Origin: Thermohalobaculum sp039027855
Lineage (GTDB): Bacteria > Pseudomonadota > Alphaproteobacteria > Rhodobacterales > Rhodobacteraceae
DNA length: 64,000 bases
Assembly (NCBI GenBank): GCA_039027855.1
Contig: JBCCJI010000016.1
Location: forward strand, 29,599 to 93,598
Reading direction: 5' to 3'
Shown: positions 41,551 to 56,100 of the stretch, piece after piece
Layout: each line of letters begins with the position of its first letter
How positions within the stretch are numbered: position 1 is the stretch's first letter
Made by a program: the position numbers and the translations under genes
Notes under the pieces: model-generated
What the model saw: the letters and a program-made list of their open reading frames with translations, nothing else
Database searches by the model: none
Told to the model about the DNA's origin: nothing

Positions 41551-42410
41551 TTGTCGCCTCCATCGGGAGCGTTCCCGCCATCGGCCGCACCGCTATCGTC
41601 GCCTGTGCCCGCCGCGGTGTCCGCCTCGGCCGCCTTCAGCGCCGCCGCTTCCTCGGCCGCCACGCGCTCGGCCTCTTCGGCCTCCTTCGCAGCCTGAGCG
41701 GCAGCTTCGTCGGCCGCCCGCTTGGCTTCTTCGGCTGCCGACTTCAGCGCCGCGGGCAGGATGACGTTCTCTGGCACCGGCTTCTTGACCGCGTCTTTGA
41801 TCGTGACCCAGCCACCCTTCGACCCAGGCACTGCGCCCTTGATCATGATCAGGCCACGCTCACTGTCGGTGCGCACGACCTCCAGGTTCTGCACGGTCAC
41901 CCGCGCCGCACCCAGATGGCCGGCCATCTTCTTGCCTTTGAACACTTTGCCGGGGTCCTGGCACTGGCCAGTCGAGCCGTGGCTGCGGTGGCTGATCGAG
42001 ACGCCGTGGCTGGCCCGCAGACCGCCGAAATTGTGCCGCTTCATAGCGCCGGCAAAGCCCTTACCGATCGAGGTGCCGGCCACGTCCACATACTGACCCG
42101 CAAAGTAATGGTCGGCGGTGATCTCCTCACCGACGCCGATCATATTGTCAGGGCTCACGCGGAACTCCGCCAGCCGCCGCTTCGGCTCGACGCGCGCCTT
42201 GGCGTAATGGCCGCGCATCGGCTTTGACACGTTTTTGGCCTTCGCCGCACCCGTGCCAAGCTGCACGGCCGTGTAGCCATCCCGCTCAGCCGTGCGCTGG
42301 GCCACGACCTGTAGCGCCTGCATCTGCAGGACAGTCACCGGAACCTGCTTGCCGTCTGCCATGAACAGACGGGTCATGCCCAGCTTCTTCGCGATCACTC
42401 CGGAGCGCAT
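41547..42410 (-). CDS. rplC: 50S ribosomal protein L3 with C-terminal acidic helix extension
   Basis: A 287-residue L3, about 75 residues longer than the E. coli protein. The conserved core runs from MRSGVIAKKLGMTRLFMADG through FAGAMKRHNFGGLRASHGVS to GSKGGWVTIKDAVKKPVP at about residue 215. The rest is an Ala/Glu/Lys-rich helix (AAEEAKRAADEAAAQ...) and a Gly/Asp tail. The start at 42410 is fixed by the conserved N-terminus, 13 bp after rpsJ. The extension appears to be a lineage feature, not a frameshift. Confidence 0.96.
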   Translation of the reverse strand: MRSGVIAKKLGMTRLFMADGKQVPVTVLQMQALQVVAQRTAERDGYTAVQLGTGAAKAKNVSKPMRGHYAKARVEPKRRLAEFRVSPDNMIGVGEEITADHYFAGQYVDVAGTSIGKGFAGAMKRHNFGGLRASHGVSISHRSHGSTGQCQDPGKVFKGKKMAGHLGAARVTVQNLEVVRTDSERGLIMIKGAVPGSKGGWVTIKDAVKKPVPENVILPAALKSAAEEAKRAADEAAAQAAKEAEEAERVAAEEAAALKAAEADTAAGTGDDSGAADGGNAPDGGDK

Positions 42411-42423
42411 GTCTCTCGCCTCC

Positions 42424-42732
42424 TCAGAGCTTGATCTCGACATCGACACCGGCGGCGAGGTCGAGCTTCATCAGCGCGTCGACCGTCTGCGGCGTCGGAT
42501 CCACGATGTCGAGTAGCCGCTTGTGCGTCCGGATCTCGAACTGCTCGCGGCTCTTCTTGTCGATATGCGGACCACGGAGGACCGTGAATTTCTCAAGCTT
42601 GTTCGGCAGGGGGATCGGCCCGCGCACCTGGGCACCCGTCCGCTTGGCCGTGTTCACGATCTCCTGCGTGCTGGCATCCAGCACGCGGTGATCGAAGGCC
42701 TTCAGCCGGATTCTTATGTTCTGACCTTGCAT
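42424..42732 (-). CDS. rpsJ: 30S ribosomal protein S10
   Basis: A 102-residue S10 (also NusE, partner of NusG and NusB in antitermination). MQGQNIRIRLKAFDHRVLDA and THKRLLDIVDPTPQTVDALM are typical. It is the first gene of the S10 operon, downstream of the tuf terminator. The 73 bp between hold a GGGGCC/GGCCCC pairing (42764-42769 with 42785-42790), a possible leader hairpin. I could not recognise its promoter. Confidence 0.97.
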   Translation of the reverse strand: MQGQNIRIRLKAFDHRVLDASTQEIVNTAKRTGAQVRGPIPLPNKLEKFTVLRGPHIDKKSREQFEIRTHKRLLDIVDPTPQTVDALMKLDLAAGVDVEIKL

Positions 42733-42805
42733 CGTCGCCTCACACGCCCCCGGGAACCAAAGAGGGGCCTTTCTGATCGTCCGTGGCCCCAGTTGCGGCC
42801 TGCCG

Positions 42806-42842
42806 AAAAAGAAGACACGGCCAGGCGTTATGCCCGGCCGTG
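42806..42842 (-). terminator. Rho-independent terminator of tuf
   Basis: An 11-bp stem, CACGGCCGGGC-ATAAC-GCCTGGCCGTG as read on the minus strand (42816-42842, one G-U pair), is followed by TCTTCTTTTT. It ends the rpsL-rpsG-fusA-tuf unit 18 bp after tuf. Confidence 0.92.
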
Positions 42843-42859
42843 CCCTGTTTTGACCAGTT

Positions 42860-44035
<1,176 letters not shown>

Positions 44036-44172
44036 CTTGGCCTCCATGGTCCGGGCGGCTCGTAAACGCCCTAGTCTTCTCTATCCTCAGGCGACGAACC
44101 CCTGTCCGCCGGCGGAGCCGAGACCACCAGTGTTAGTCGCGGCTTATTCTTTATGCCCGGGTTTTGGAACAG

Positions 44173-44209
44173 TAGGTCTCCCCAACCACCCGTTTGGCTC
44201 GGAGACCTA
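44173..44209. repeat. Inverted repeat over the fusA stop codon
   Basis: TAGGTCTCC at 44173-44181 and its exact inverse at 44201-44209 (9 bp, 19-nt loop). The fusA stop codon is inside the first arm as read on the minus strand. No T-run follows, so it may be a stability or attenuation hairpin between fusA and tuf. Confidence 0.6.
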
Positions 44210-46348
44210 GGCGTATTTTGCCTGGATTTCTTCCGAGATGTTCTGCGGCACCGGATCGTAGTGGTCGAACTGCATGGTGAATTGCGCACGGCCCGAGGAC
44301 ATCGAGCGCAGGTTGTTGATGTAGCCAAACATGTTCGCCAGCGGCACGAAGGCGTCTATGACGATCGCGTTGCCGCGAGTGTCCTGCCCCTGCACCTGAC
44401 CACGACGGCTGGTGAGGTCGCCAATGATGCCGCCCGTGTACTCCTCGGGCGTCACGACCTCGACCTTCATGATCGGCTCCAGCAGCTTGGCGCCGGCCTT
44501 CTTCAGGCCGTCACGCATCGCCGCGCGGCTCGCGATCTCAAAGGCGAGCACCGAACTGTCGACATCGTGGAACGCACCGTCGATCAGTGCCACCTTGAAG
44601 TCGATCACCGGGAAGCCGGCCAGCGGACCGCTGTCCATCACCGACTGGATGCCCTTCTCGACGCCGGGCACATACTCCTTCGGTACCGATCCACCGACAA
44701 TCTTGCTCTCGAAGCTGTAGCCCTCGCCCGCTTCGGTCGGCGTAATCACCAGCTTCACGCGCGCGAACTGGCCCGAGCCGCCCGACTGCTTCTTGTGGGT
44801 ATAGTCGATCTCGTGCTCGTGGCTGATCGTCTCGCGATAAGCGACCTGCGGCTGACCGATATTCGCCTCGACCTTGAACTCGCGCTTCAGGCGATCAACC
44901 AGAATGTCGAGGTGAAGCTCGCCCATCCCTTTCATGATCGTCTGACCGCTCTCGATATCAGTCGAGACCTGGAACGACGGGTCCTCAGCCGCCAGGCGCT
45001 GCAAGCCGGCCGACATCTTCTCCTGATCCGCCTTCGACTTCGGCTCGATGGCGATCTCGATCACCGGATCGGGGAAGGTCATCGTCTCCAGCACGACAGG
45101 CTTGGACGCATCGCAAAGCGTGTCGCCGGTCGTCGTCTCCTTCAGGCCCGCGATCGCGATGATATCGCCGGCCGAAGCGTTATCGATCTCCTCGCGGCTG
45201 TTCGAATGCATCATCATCATACGCCCGATGCGCTCGCGCTTGCCCTTCGTCGAGTTCAAGATGCTGTCGCCCTTGGACATCGTGCCCGAATAGATCCGGG
45301 TGAAGGTCAGCGAGCCCACGAACGGATCATTCATAATCTTGAAGGCAAGCCCCGCGAACGGCATCGCATCATCGGCCTTGCGCTCGATGTTCCGCTCTTC
45401 AGTCTCATCGTCCGGCTTGAAGCCCATGTAGGCCGGCACGTCGAGCGGGCCCGGCAGGAAATCGATCACCGCGTTCAGCATTGGCTGCACGCCCTTGTTC
45501 TTGAAGGCTGAGCCGCAGAGCACAGGCACAAAGCTCAGCGACAGCGTGCCCTTGCGGAGGAGATCGCGCAGTTCCTGCTCGTTAGGCTCCTCGCCTTCGA
45601 GATACTTCTCGGTCCAGTCGTCATCAACCTCGACCGCCGCCTCGATCATCGCGGCGCGCAGTTCCTCGGCCTTGTCGGCAAGATCGGCGCGGATGTCCTG
45701 GATCACCCAGGAAGCGCCAAGATCCTCGCCCTTCCAGACCCACTCCTTCATGGTGACGAGATCGACCATGCCCTCAAGGTCATTCTCGGCGCCAATCGGA
45801 AACTGCACCGGCACCGGCGTGGCGCCCGTACGGTCCTTGATCATCTTCACGCAGTTGAAGAAGTCAGCACCGATCTTGTCCATCTTATTGACGAACACGA
45901 TCCGCGGAACCTTGTAGCGATCAGCCTGACGCCACACCGTCTCGGTCTGCGGCTCGACGCCGGCATTGGCGTCCAGCACGCATACGGCGCCGTCAAGCAC
46001 GGCGAGCGAACGCTCCACCTCGATGGTGAAGTCGACATGACCCGGCGTGTCGATGATGTTGAAGCGGAACTTAGCATCGTCGGGCGTGTCTCCATATGGA
46101 CCGTCCGGCGTGCTGCCATCCTCAGTACGGAACCAAAACGTCGTCGTCGCCGCCGAGGTGATGGTAATGCCGCGCTCTTGCTCCTGTTCCATCCAGTCCA
46201 TCGTCGCGGCACCGTCATGCACCTCGCCGATCTTGTGAGACTTGCCAGTGTAGTACAGGATACGCTCGGTCGTGGTGGTCTTACCGGCGTCGATATGCGC
46301 CATGATACCGAAGTTGCGGTAACGCTCGAGCGAGTATTCGCGGGCCAT
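44207..46348 (-). CDS. fusA: Elongation factor G
   Basis: A 713-residue translocase GTPase that moves tRNAs and mRNA through the ribosome and helps recycle it. AHIDAGKTTTTERILYYTG is the P-loop, with RGITITSAATT, DTPGHVDF and NKMDKIGADF for switch and base-recognition motifs. Domain IV contains the THKKQSGGSGQFARVK stretch. Slightly longer than the E. coli protein (704). It follows rpsG by 27 bp in the str operon. Confidence 0.98.
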   Translation of the reverse strand: MAREYSLERYRNFGIMAHIDAGKTTTTERILYYTGKSHKIGEVHDGAATMDWMEQEQERGITITSAATTTFWFRTEDGSTPDGPYGDTPDDAKFRFNIIDTPGHVDFTIEVERSLAVLDGAVCVLDANAGVEPQTETVWRQADRYKVPRIVFVNKMDKIGADFFNCVKMIKDRTGATPVPVQFPIGAENDLEGMVDLVTMKEWVWKGEDLGASWVIQDIRADLADKAEELRAAMIEAAVEVDDDWTEKYLEGEEPNEQELRDLLRKGTLSLSFVPVLCGSAFKNKGVQPMLNAVIDFLPGPLDVPAYMGFKPDDETEERNIERKADDAMPFAGLAFKIMNDPFVGSLTFTRIYSGTMSKGDSILNSTKGKRERIGRMMMMHSNSREEIDNASAGDIIAIAGLKETTTGDTLCDASKPVVLETMTFPDPVIEIAIEPKSKADQEKMSAGLQRLAAEDPSFQVSTDIESGQTIMKGMGELHLDILVDRLKREFKVEANIGQPQVAYRETISHEHEIDYTHKKQSGGSGQFARVKLVITPTEAGEGYSFESKIVGGSVPKEYVPGVEKGIQSVMDSGPLAGFPVIDFKVALIDGAFHDVDSSVLAFEIASRAAMRDGLKKAGAKLLEPIMKVEVVTPEEYTGGIIGDLTSRRGQVQGQDTRGNAIVIDAFVPLANMFGYINNLRSMSSGRAQFTMQFDHYDPVPQNISEEIQAKYA

Positions 46349-46375
46349 CGTTAGATCCTCAGGCTTGCGGGTAAA

Positions 46376-46846
46376 TTACCAGCGATAATGGCTAAACGCC
46401 TTGTTGGCGTCGGCCATTTTGTGCGTGTCTTCGCGCTTTTTGACGGCGACGCCACGGTTCTGCGAGGCGTCCATCAGTTCAGCGGCGAGGCGCTCTTCCA
46501 TGGTGTTTTCGTTGCGGCCGCGCGCGGCCGTGATCAGCCAGCGTATGGCCAGCGCCTCTCGACGCTCGGGCCGCACTTCGACCGGCACCTGATAGGTGGC
46601 TCCGCCAACGCGGCGCGAGCGCACCTCAACCGCCGGTTTGATGTTGTCGAGCGCTTCGTGAAAGACCTCTACCGGCTCACGGCGAAGACGCCCCTCAACG
46701 CGGGTCAGGGCGCCGTAGACGATGCCTTCAGCGGCCGATTTCTTGCCGTCATACATGAGGTTATTCATGAACTTGGTGAGAATGCGGTCACCATATTTGG
46801 CGTCCGGCAGGATCTCTCGTTTTTCGGCGCGGTGGCGACGGGACAT
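46376..46846 (-). CDS. rpsG: 30S ribosomal protein S7
   Basis: A 156-residue primary binding protein of the 16S 3' domain. It begins MSRRHRAEKREILPDAKYGD and has NNLMYDGKKSAAEGIVYGAL and VRSRRVGGATYQVPVEVRPE. In E. coli it is the translational repressor of the str operon. It lies 12 bp after rpsL. Confidence 0.97.
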   Translation of the reverse strand: MSRRHRAEKREILPDAKYGDRILTKFMNNLMYDGKKSAAEGIVYGALTRVEGRLRREPVEVFHEALDNIKPAVEVRSRRVGGATYQVPVEVRPERREALAIRWLITAARGRNENTMEERLAAELMDASQNRGVAVKKREDTHKMADANKAFSHYRW

Positions 46847-46858
46847 GGACTGCCCTCC

Positions 46859-47230
46859 TTACTTCGGACGCTTGGCGCCGTATTTCGAGCGGCGCTGCTT
46901 GCGGTTCTTGACGCCCTGCGTATCGAGCACGCCGCGGAGGATGTGGTAGCGCACGCCCGGAAGGTCCTTCACACGACCGCCGCGGATCAGCACGACGCTG
47001 TGCTCCTGTAGGTTGTGACCCTCGCCGGGGATGTAGCTGATCACCTCAAAACCGTTGGTCAGGCGAACCTTCGCGACCTTGCGAAGCGCCGAGTTCGGCT
47101 TCTTCGGCGTGGTCGTGTAGACGCGTGTGCAAACCCCGCGCTTCTGCGGGCACGCCTGCAGGTGCATCGACTTCTGTCGCTTCACTTTCGGCTGCCGCGG
47201 CTTGCGGATCAGCTGCTGGATCGTCGGCAT
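46859..47230 (-). CDS. rpsL: 30S ribosomal protein S12
   Basis: A 123-residue decoding-centre protein. MPTIQQLIRKPRQPKVKRQK is the conserved start, so the upstream open frame to 47320 was not used. The streptomycin-determining lysines are wild type (TTPKKPNSALRK and RVKDLPGVRY), so no classical resistance change is present. It is the first gene of the rpsL-rpsG-fusA-tuf unit, with its promoter about 230 bp upstream. Confidence 0.98.
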   Translation of the reverse strand: MPTIQQLIRKPRQPKVKRQKSMHLQACPQKRGVCTRVYTTTPKKPNSALRKVAKVRLTNGFEVISYIPGEGHNLQEHSVVLIRGGRVKDLPGVRYHILRGVLDTQGVKNRKQRRSKYGAKRPK

Positions 47231-47459
47231 TCGCTCGCCTCGCCCTCGTCTATCGGTCCCATCCGCCCAGAACCCAGAGGGTCCCGTCACCGCGGTACAT
47301 CGCGCATGTTTGTCGCACACCCGAAAGCGTGCGCGACGCTGCTGAAGGGCAACGACGCCCCCGGCAGCGCCTTACTGAGAGGACCTCGTCCCCGAGGTCA
47401 TCACCGTCGTCTGTAAGGCGGATAGCCATAAATGCGCAGCACTCTGCGCGAGTGCGCGG

Positions 47460-47488
47460 CTTATACTGATGGTGTCATAGGGGGTCAA
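47460..47488 (-). promoter_or_regulatory. Sigma70-type promoter of the rpsL (str) operon
   Basis: On the minus strand TTGACC (47483-47488) and TATAAG (47460-47465) are separated by exactly 17 bp. It drives towards rpsL and implies a leader of about 220 nt. It is one of the best promoter matches in the window. Confidence 0.75.
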
Positions 47489-47712
47489 GCGGCAAAACTG
47501 CCCTGGATCGCCACTTCGTGACGCCAGATCGAGCGCGTCAGCAACGGACCGCTACACAGGTTGAAAGTGGCATCATCTTCATTGCCAGCGCAACGAAATA
47601 AGCCCTGAATGGCCCTGTTGTGCCGTTTTTCCCCTCGATGGCGGCGACGGTGGCGACCCGTCTGCCACGAGGGAGCGAGAGCGAACCTTGTCACGAACCG
47701 TGCCGGGCACAT

Positions 47713-47746
47713 AAGAGAGCGAGGAGACGACCGGCCTCGCGCTCTT
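47713..47746 (-). terminator. Possible terminator hairpin after the FkbM-family gene
   Basis: Arms AAGAGAGCGAGG (47713-47724) and CCTCGCGCTCTT (47735-47746) pair over 12 bp with one mismatch, 44 bp beyond the FkbM gene stop. No T-run follows, so function as a terminator is uncertain. Confidence 0.4.
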
Positions 47747-47790
47747 ACAGTCCGGCAACCTACAGGCCTAGGGCCGCCCTCATCACCGGA

Positions 47791-48705
47791 TCAAATGCCG
47801 GACGGTGCGAGAAAACGCGTCCGGTTCGCCGGGAGATCAGCCCGCAAAGCCATGTAGTCGTGGCAATCCGCAAAACCCGGTCTCCCGTCGGCGACAAGGG
47901 TGACGGAGAAATACGACCGCTTCGGCAACCCAAAGAGCCGATAGCCCTCATCGCGCAGCAACCCGAACGATAGGCTCGTCGCGGGGGCGTTCTCCTCGAA
48001 AAGGATGACGCAGGGACGCGGTGCCGAAGCGTCGTCGAAGAGGCCCTGAAGAACCTCCGCCTCGAAACCCTCCACGTCGATCTTCATGAAGTCGACCCTG
48101 GTGATCCCGCGATCGGCAAAGACGGCACTCAAGGGCCTCACGGCAACCTCGACCGAGAAATCACCGGCCCGCCCCTCGACAAGCGACGCACAGCCTGCAT
48201 TGCCTGCCGGAACGTGAAGCGTCAGCCGGTCTTCGGTGCGCCCAAGCGCGTGGTCCTCCAAGACAATTGGAAGGCCAGAGTTCGCGGCGAGCGTCGCACG
48301 GAGGTAGGGAAGGATCCGCGGCGACGGGTCAAAGGCGAACACCTGCCCCTCGGCCCCTACCCGGCGCGCCATCAGAAGCGAGACGAGCCCGAGGTTCGCC
48401 CCAACATCCAGCACCGTGTCCCCGGGCCGCACCAGTCGGTCAAGCGCCCAGGTCACTTTCCGGTCGAGATCGCCGACCAGCAAGATCGCGCGGCCCACAA
48501 GATCATCGAGCGGCACGAGGCAATCATAGCCCGCCACCTTGCCCCAGACGGCATCCGGCACTCTTGGCACAAGGCTGCAGGCAAGCCTGCTCGAGGCGAG
48601 CGATCCGCAGCCCGACAACAGTGGCCAGCGGTGGAAGAGCATGCTCATGGCCCGTTCAAAGGACGTCGGCGCGCGACCGACGGCACACTCAGGCCGCGTG
48701 TCCAT
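47791..48705 (-). CDS. FkbM-family methyltransferase inserted between rpoC and rpsL
   Basis: A 304-residue SAM-dependent methyltransferase of the FkbM type, enzymes that commonly O-methylate sugars, lipids or polyketide-like products. Motif I is DTVLDVGANLGLVSLLMARR at about residues 95-114. The family motif VDFMKIDVEGFEAEVLQGL follows, then ILFEENAP. The first 50 residues are variable. The start at 48705 has a GCGGGGG box, while a Met at 48648 is an alternative. The gene lies in the direction of rpoBC but behind the rpoC terminator, and before the str promoter, so it is not a regular member of either operon. The substrate is unknown. Confidence 0.85.
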   Translation of the reverse strand: MDTRPECAVGRAPTSFERAMSMLFHRWPLLSGCGSLASSRLACSLVPRVPDAVWGKVAGYDCLVPLDDLVGRAILLVGDLDRKVTWALDRLVRPGDTVLDVGANLGLVSLLMARRVGAEGQVFAFDPSPRILPYLRATLAANSGLPIVLEDHALGRTEDRLTLHVPAGNAGCASLVEGRAGDFSVEVAVRPLSAVFADRGITRVDFMKIDVEGFEAEVLQGLFDDASAPRPCVILFEENAPATSLSFGLLRDEGYRLFGLPKRSYFSVTLVADGRPGFADCHDYMALRADLPANRTRFLAPSGI

Positions 48706-48740
48706 GGTGACCCCCGCCCGCTTCGCCTTGGCGCGTCAGG

Positions 48741-48768
48741 AAAAGGCCGGCTCCCGAAGGAGCCGGCC
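48741..48768 (-). terminator. Rho-independent terminator of rpoBC
   Basis: On the minus strand GGCCGGCTCC-TTCG-GGAGCCGGCC, a perfect 10-bp stem with a UUCG-type tetraloop (48745-48768), is followed by TTTTCC. It lies 16 bp after the rpoC stop and before the FkbM-family gene. Confidence 0.92.
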
Positions 48769-48784
48769 CGGGTCTCGTCGGCTC

Positions 48785-53026
<4,242 letters not shown>

Positions 53027-53098
53027 CACCGGTCTCCGTCGCCCTGTCGGGCCTTGATCTGGCCCCCGTCACCGCATGTCGGCACCGGGGCTGGACAA

Positions 53099-53123
53099 GG
53101 CGGCGGCATGATGGGCCGCCGCC
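53099..53123. repeat. Hairpin in the rpoB-rpoC spacer
   Basis: A perfect 9-bp stem, GGCGGCGGC at 53099-53107 and GCCGCCGCC at 53115-53123, with a 7-nt loop, nine bases after the rpoB stop. No T-run follows. It may be an RNA processing or stability element. Confidence 0.65.
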
Positions 53124-53132
53124 CCCGGTTGG

Positions 53133-56100
53133 TCACTCGTCGCTCTCGCTGTCCATCAGCTCGACGTTCAGGCCGAGAGAGCGGATCTCCTTGACCAGCA
53201 CGTTGAAGCTTTCGGGAATGCCGGCCTCGAAGTTGTCCTCGCCCTTGACGATGGATTCGTAGACCTTGGTGCGGCCGGCCACGTCGTCCGACTTTACCGT
53301 CAGCATCTCCTGCAGCGTGTAGGCCGCGCCATAGGCTTCCAGCGCCCAGACCTCCATCTCGCCGAAACGCTGTCCGCCGAACTGGGCCTTACCGCCCAGC
53401 GGCTGCTGCGTCACAAGGCTGTACGGCCCGGTCGAGCGCGCGTGGATCTTGTCGTCCACCAGATGGTGCAGCTTGAGCAGGTACTTGATGCCCACGGTCA
53501 CCGGCCGCGCGAAGGCCTCGCCCGTGCGCCCGTCATAGACGATCGACTGACCGCTTTCGTCGAGACCCGCCATCTTCAGGTGCTCGTTGACGTCACCCTC
53601 CTTGGCGCCGTCGAACACGGGTGTCGCGATCGGCACGCCGCTGCGGATATTGTCCGCGGCTTCGATCATCTCCCCCTCGGTCATGTCCGAAGTGGCGTCC
53701 GCGAAGACATCCTCGCCGTAGACGAGCTTCATCGCATCCTGGACCGCCGTCATGTCGCCATGGCGCTTGTAGGCATCGAGCGCCTCCGAGACCTGCTGGC
53801 CGAGATTGCGCACCGCCCAGCCCATATGCGTCTCGAGGATCTGGCCCACATTCATGCGGCTTGGCACGCCCAACGGGTTCAGCACCAGATCGACCGGCGT
53901 GCCATCGGCGAGGAACGGCATGTCCTCCTCCGGCACCACGCGGGAGATGACGCCCTTGTTGCCGTGGCGGCCGGCCATCTTGTCGCCCGGCTGCAGCTTA
54001 CGCTTCACCGCGACGAACACCTTGACCATCTTCATGCCGCCCGGCGGCAGGTCGTCGCCGCGCCGGACCTTCTCGACCTTGTCCTCGAAGCGGGTGTCGA
54101 GCACGCGCTTGGCAGCGTCGAACTGCTTGTTCAGCGCCTCCATCTCGCTCGCCGCTGCTTCGTCCTCCAGCGCCAACTGCCACCAAAGACCGCGGCTGAG
54201 CGGCTCCAGCAGCGCATCATCGACGACCGAGCCCGAGCGGATGCCCTTGGGCCCCTTTACGACCTTCTTGCCGTCGATTAGCTCGCGCAGGCGGGCGTAG
54301 ATGTTGCGCTCCAGGATCGCGAGCTCGTCATCCCGGTCACGGGCCAGACGCTCGATCTCCTCACGTTCAATCTGCAGTGCGCGCTCGTCCTTCTCCACGC
54401 CGTGGCGGTTGAAGACGCGCACCTCCACCACCGTGCCATAGTCGCCCGGCGGCATGCGCAGCGAGGTATCGCGGACATCCGAGGCCTTTTCGCCGAAGAT
54501 CGCGCGCAGGAGCTTTTCCTCCGGCGTCATCGGGCTCTCGCCCTTCGGCGTGATCTTGCCGACGAGGATGTCGCCCGGCCCGACCTCGGCGCCGATATAG
54601 ACGATCCCCGCCTCGTCGAGGTTGCGCAGCGCCTCCTCGCCGACATTCGGGATGTCGCGGGTGATCTCCTCGGGGCCGAGCTTCGTGTCGCGGGCCATCA
54701 CTTCGTATTCCTCGATGTGGATCGAGGTGAAGATATCGTCCTTGGCGACACGCTCGCTGATGAGGATGGAGTCCTCATAGTTGTAGCCATTCCACGGCAT
54801 GAACGCGACGAGACAGTTCTTGCCGAGCGCGAGCTCACCAAGATCGGTCGACGGCCCGTCGGCCACCACGTCGCCCGCCTTCACCCGATCGCCCACCTTC
54901 ACCAGCGGGCGCTGGTTGATGCAGGTGTTCTGGTTCGAACGCTGGAACTTGCGCAGGCGATAGATGTCGACCCCCGGATCGCCCGGGATCATGTCATCGG
55001 TGACGCGCACGACGATGCGCATGGCGTCGACCTGGTCGATCACGCCGCCCCGCCGCGCAGTGATGGCAGCGCCGCTGTCGCGGGCCACGCGGCCTTCCAT
55101 ACCGGTGCCGACCAGCGGTGCCTCGGCCTTGACCAGTGGCACAGCCTGGCGCTGCATGTTTGAGCCCATGAGCGCGCGGTTGGCGTCATCGTTCTCAAGG
55201 AACGGGATCAGCGCCGCGGCGACCGAGACCAACTGCTTTGGCGAGACGTCGATCAGCGTCACGTTCTCGCGCGGGCTCAGCTGGAAGTCGCCGGCCTTGC
55301 GGGTCGAGACGAGATCGTTCTCGAACGTCCCCTCCGTCGACAGGCGCGCATTGGCCTGGGCGACGGTGTGGCGCATCTCCTCGGTCGCCGAGAGATAGCG
55401 CACATTGTCGGTCACCTTGCCGTCGATGACCTCGCGATAGGGCGTCTCGATGAAGCCGTATTTGTTCACCCGCGCAAAGGTCGCGAGCGAGTTGATGAGC
55501 CCGATATTCGGACCCTCCGGCGTCTCGATCGGGCACATGCGACCGTAATGGGTCGGGTGCACGTCGCGCACCTCGAAGCCCGCCCGCTCACGGGTCAGCC
55601 CCCCCGGGCCAAGCGCGGAAAGCCGGCGCTTATGGGTCACTTCCGACAGCGGGTTGGTCTGGTCCATGAACTGGCTGAGCTGGCTCGAGCCGAAGAACTC
55701 GCGCACCGCCGCCGCCGCCGGCTTGGCGTTGATCAGGTCCTGCGGCATCACCGTGTCGATCTCGACCGAGCTCATGCGCTCACGGATCGCCCGCTCCATG
55801 CGGAGCAGGCCGACACGGTACTGGTTCTCCATGAGCTCGCCGACCGAGCGCACGCGGCGGTTGCCGAGATGGTCGATATCGTCGACCTCGCCCTTGCCGT
55901 CACGCAGCTCCACCATCGCCTTGACGACCGACAGGATGTCCTCCTTGCGCAGCGTCCGCTGCGTGTCGGGGGCATCCAGGTCCATGCGCATGTTCATCTT
56001 GACGCGGCCGACCGCCGAGAGGTCATAGCGCTCGGGATCGAAGAACAGCGACCGGAACATCGCCTCCGCCGCATCCAGCGTGGGCGGCTCGCCCGGGCGC

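Larger units (their letters stand above)
47231..47790. other. 560-bp non-coding spacer between the FkbM gene and rpsL
   Basis: No gene is supported here. On the minus strand it holds, from high to low coordinates, an imperfect hairpin (47713-47746), about 220 bp with nothing I recognise, the rpsL promoter (47460-47488), and a leader of about 220 nt before rpsL that could carry feedback structures. The small open frames crossing it have no recognisable family or ribosome-binding site. Confidence 0.6.

Noticed and set aside
47485..47857. Short open frames in the FkbM-rpsL spacer
   Set aside because: They cross the promoter and hairpin region, have no recognisable family, and lack convincing ribosome-binding sites.
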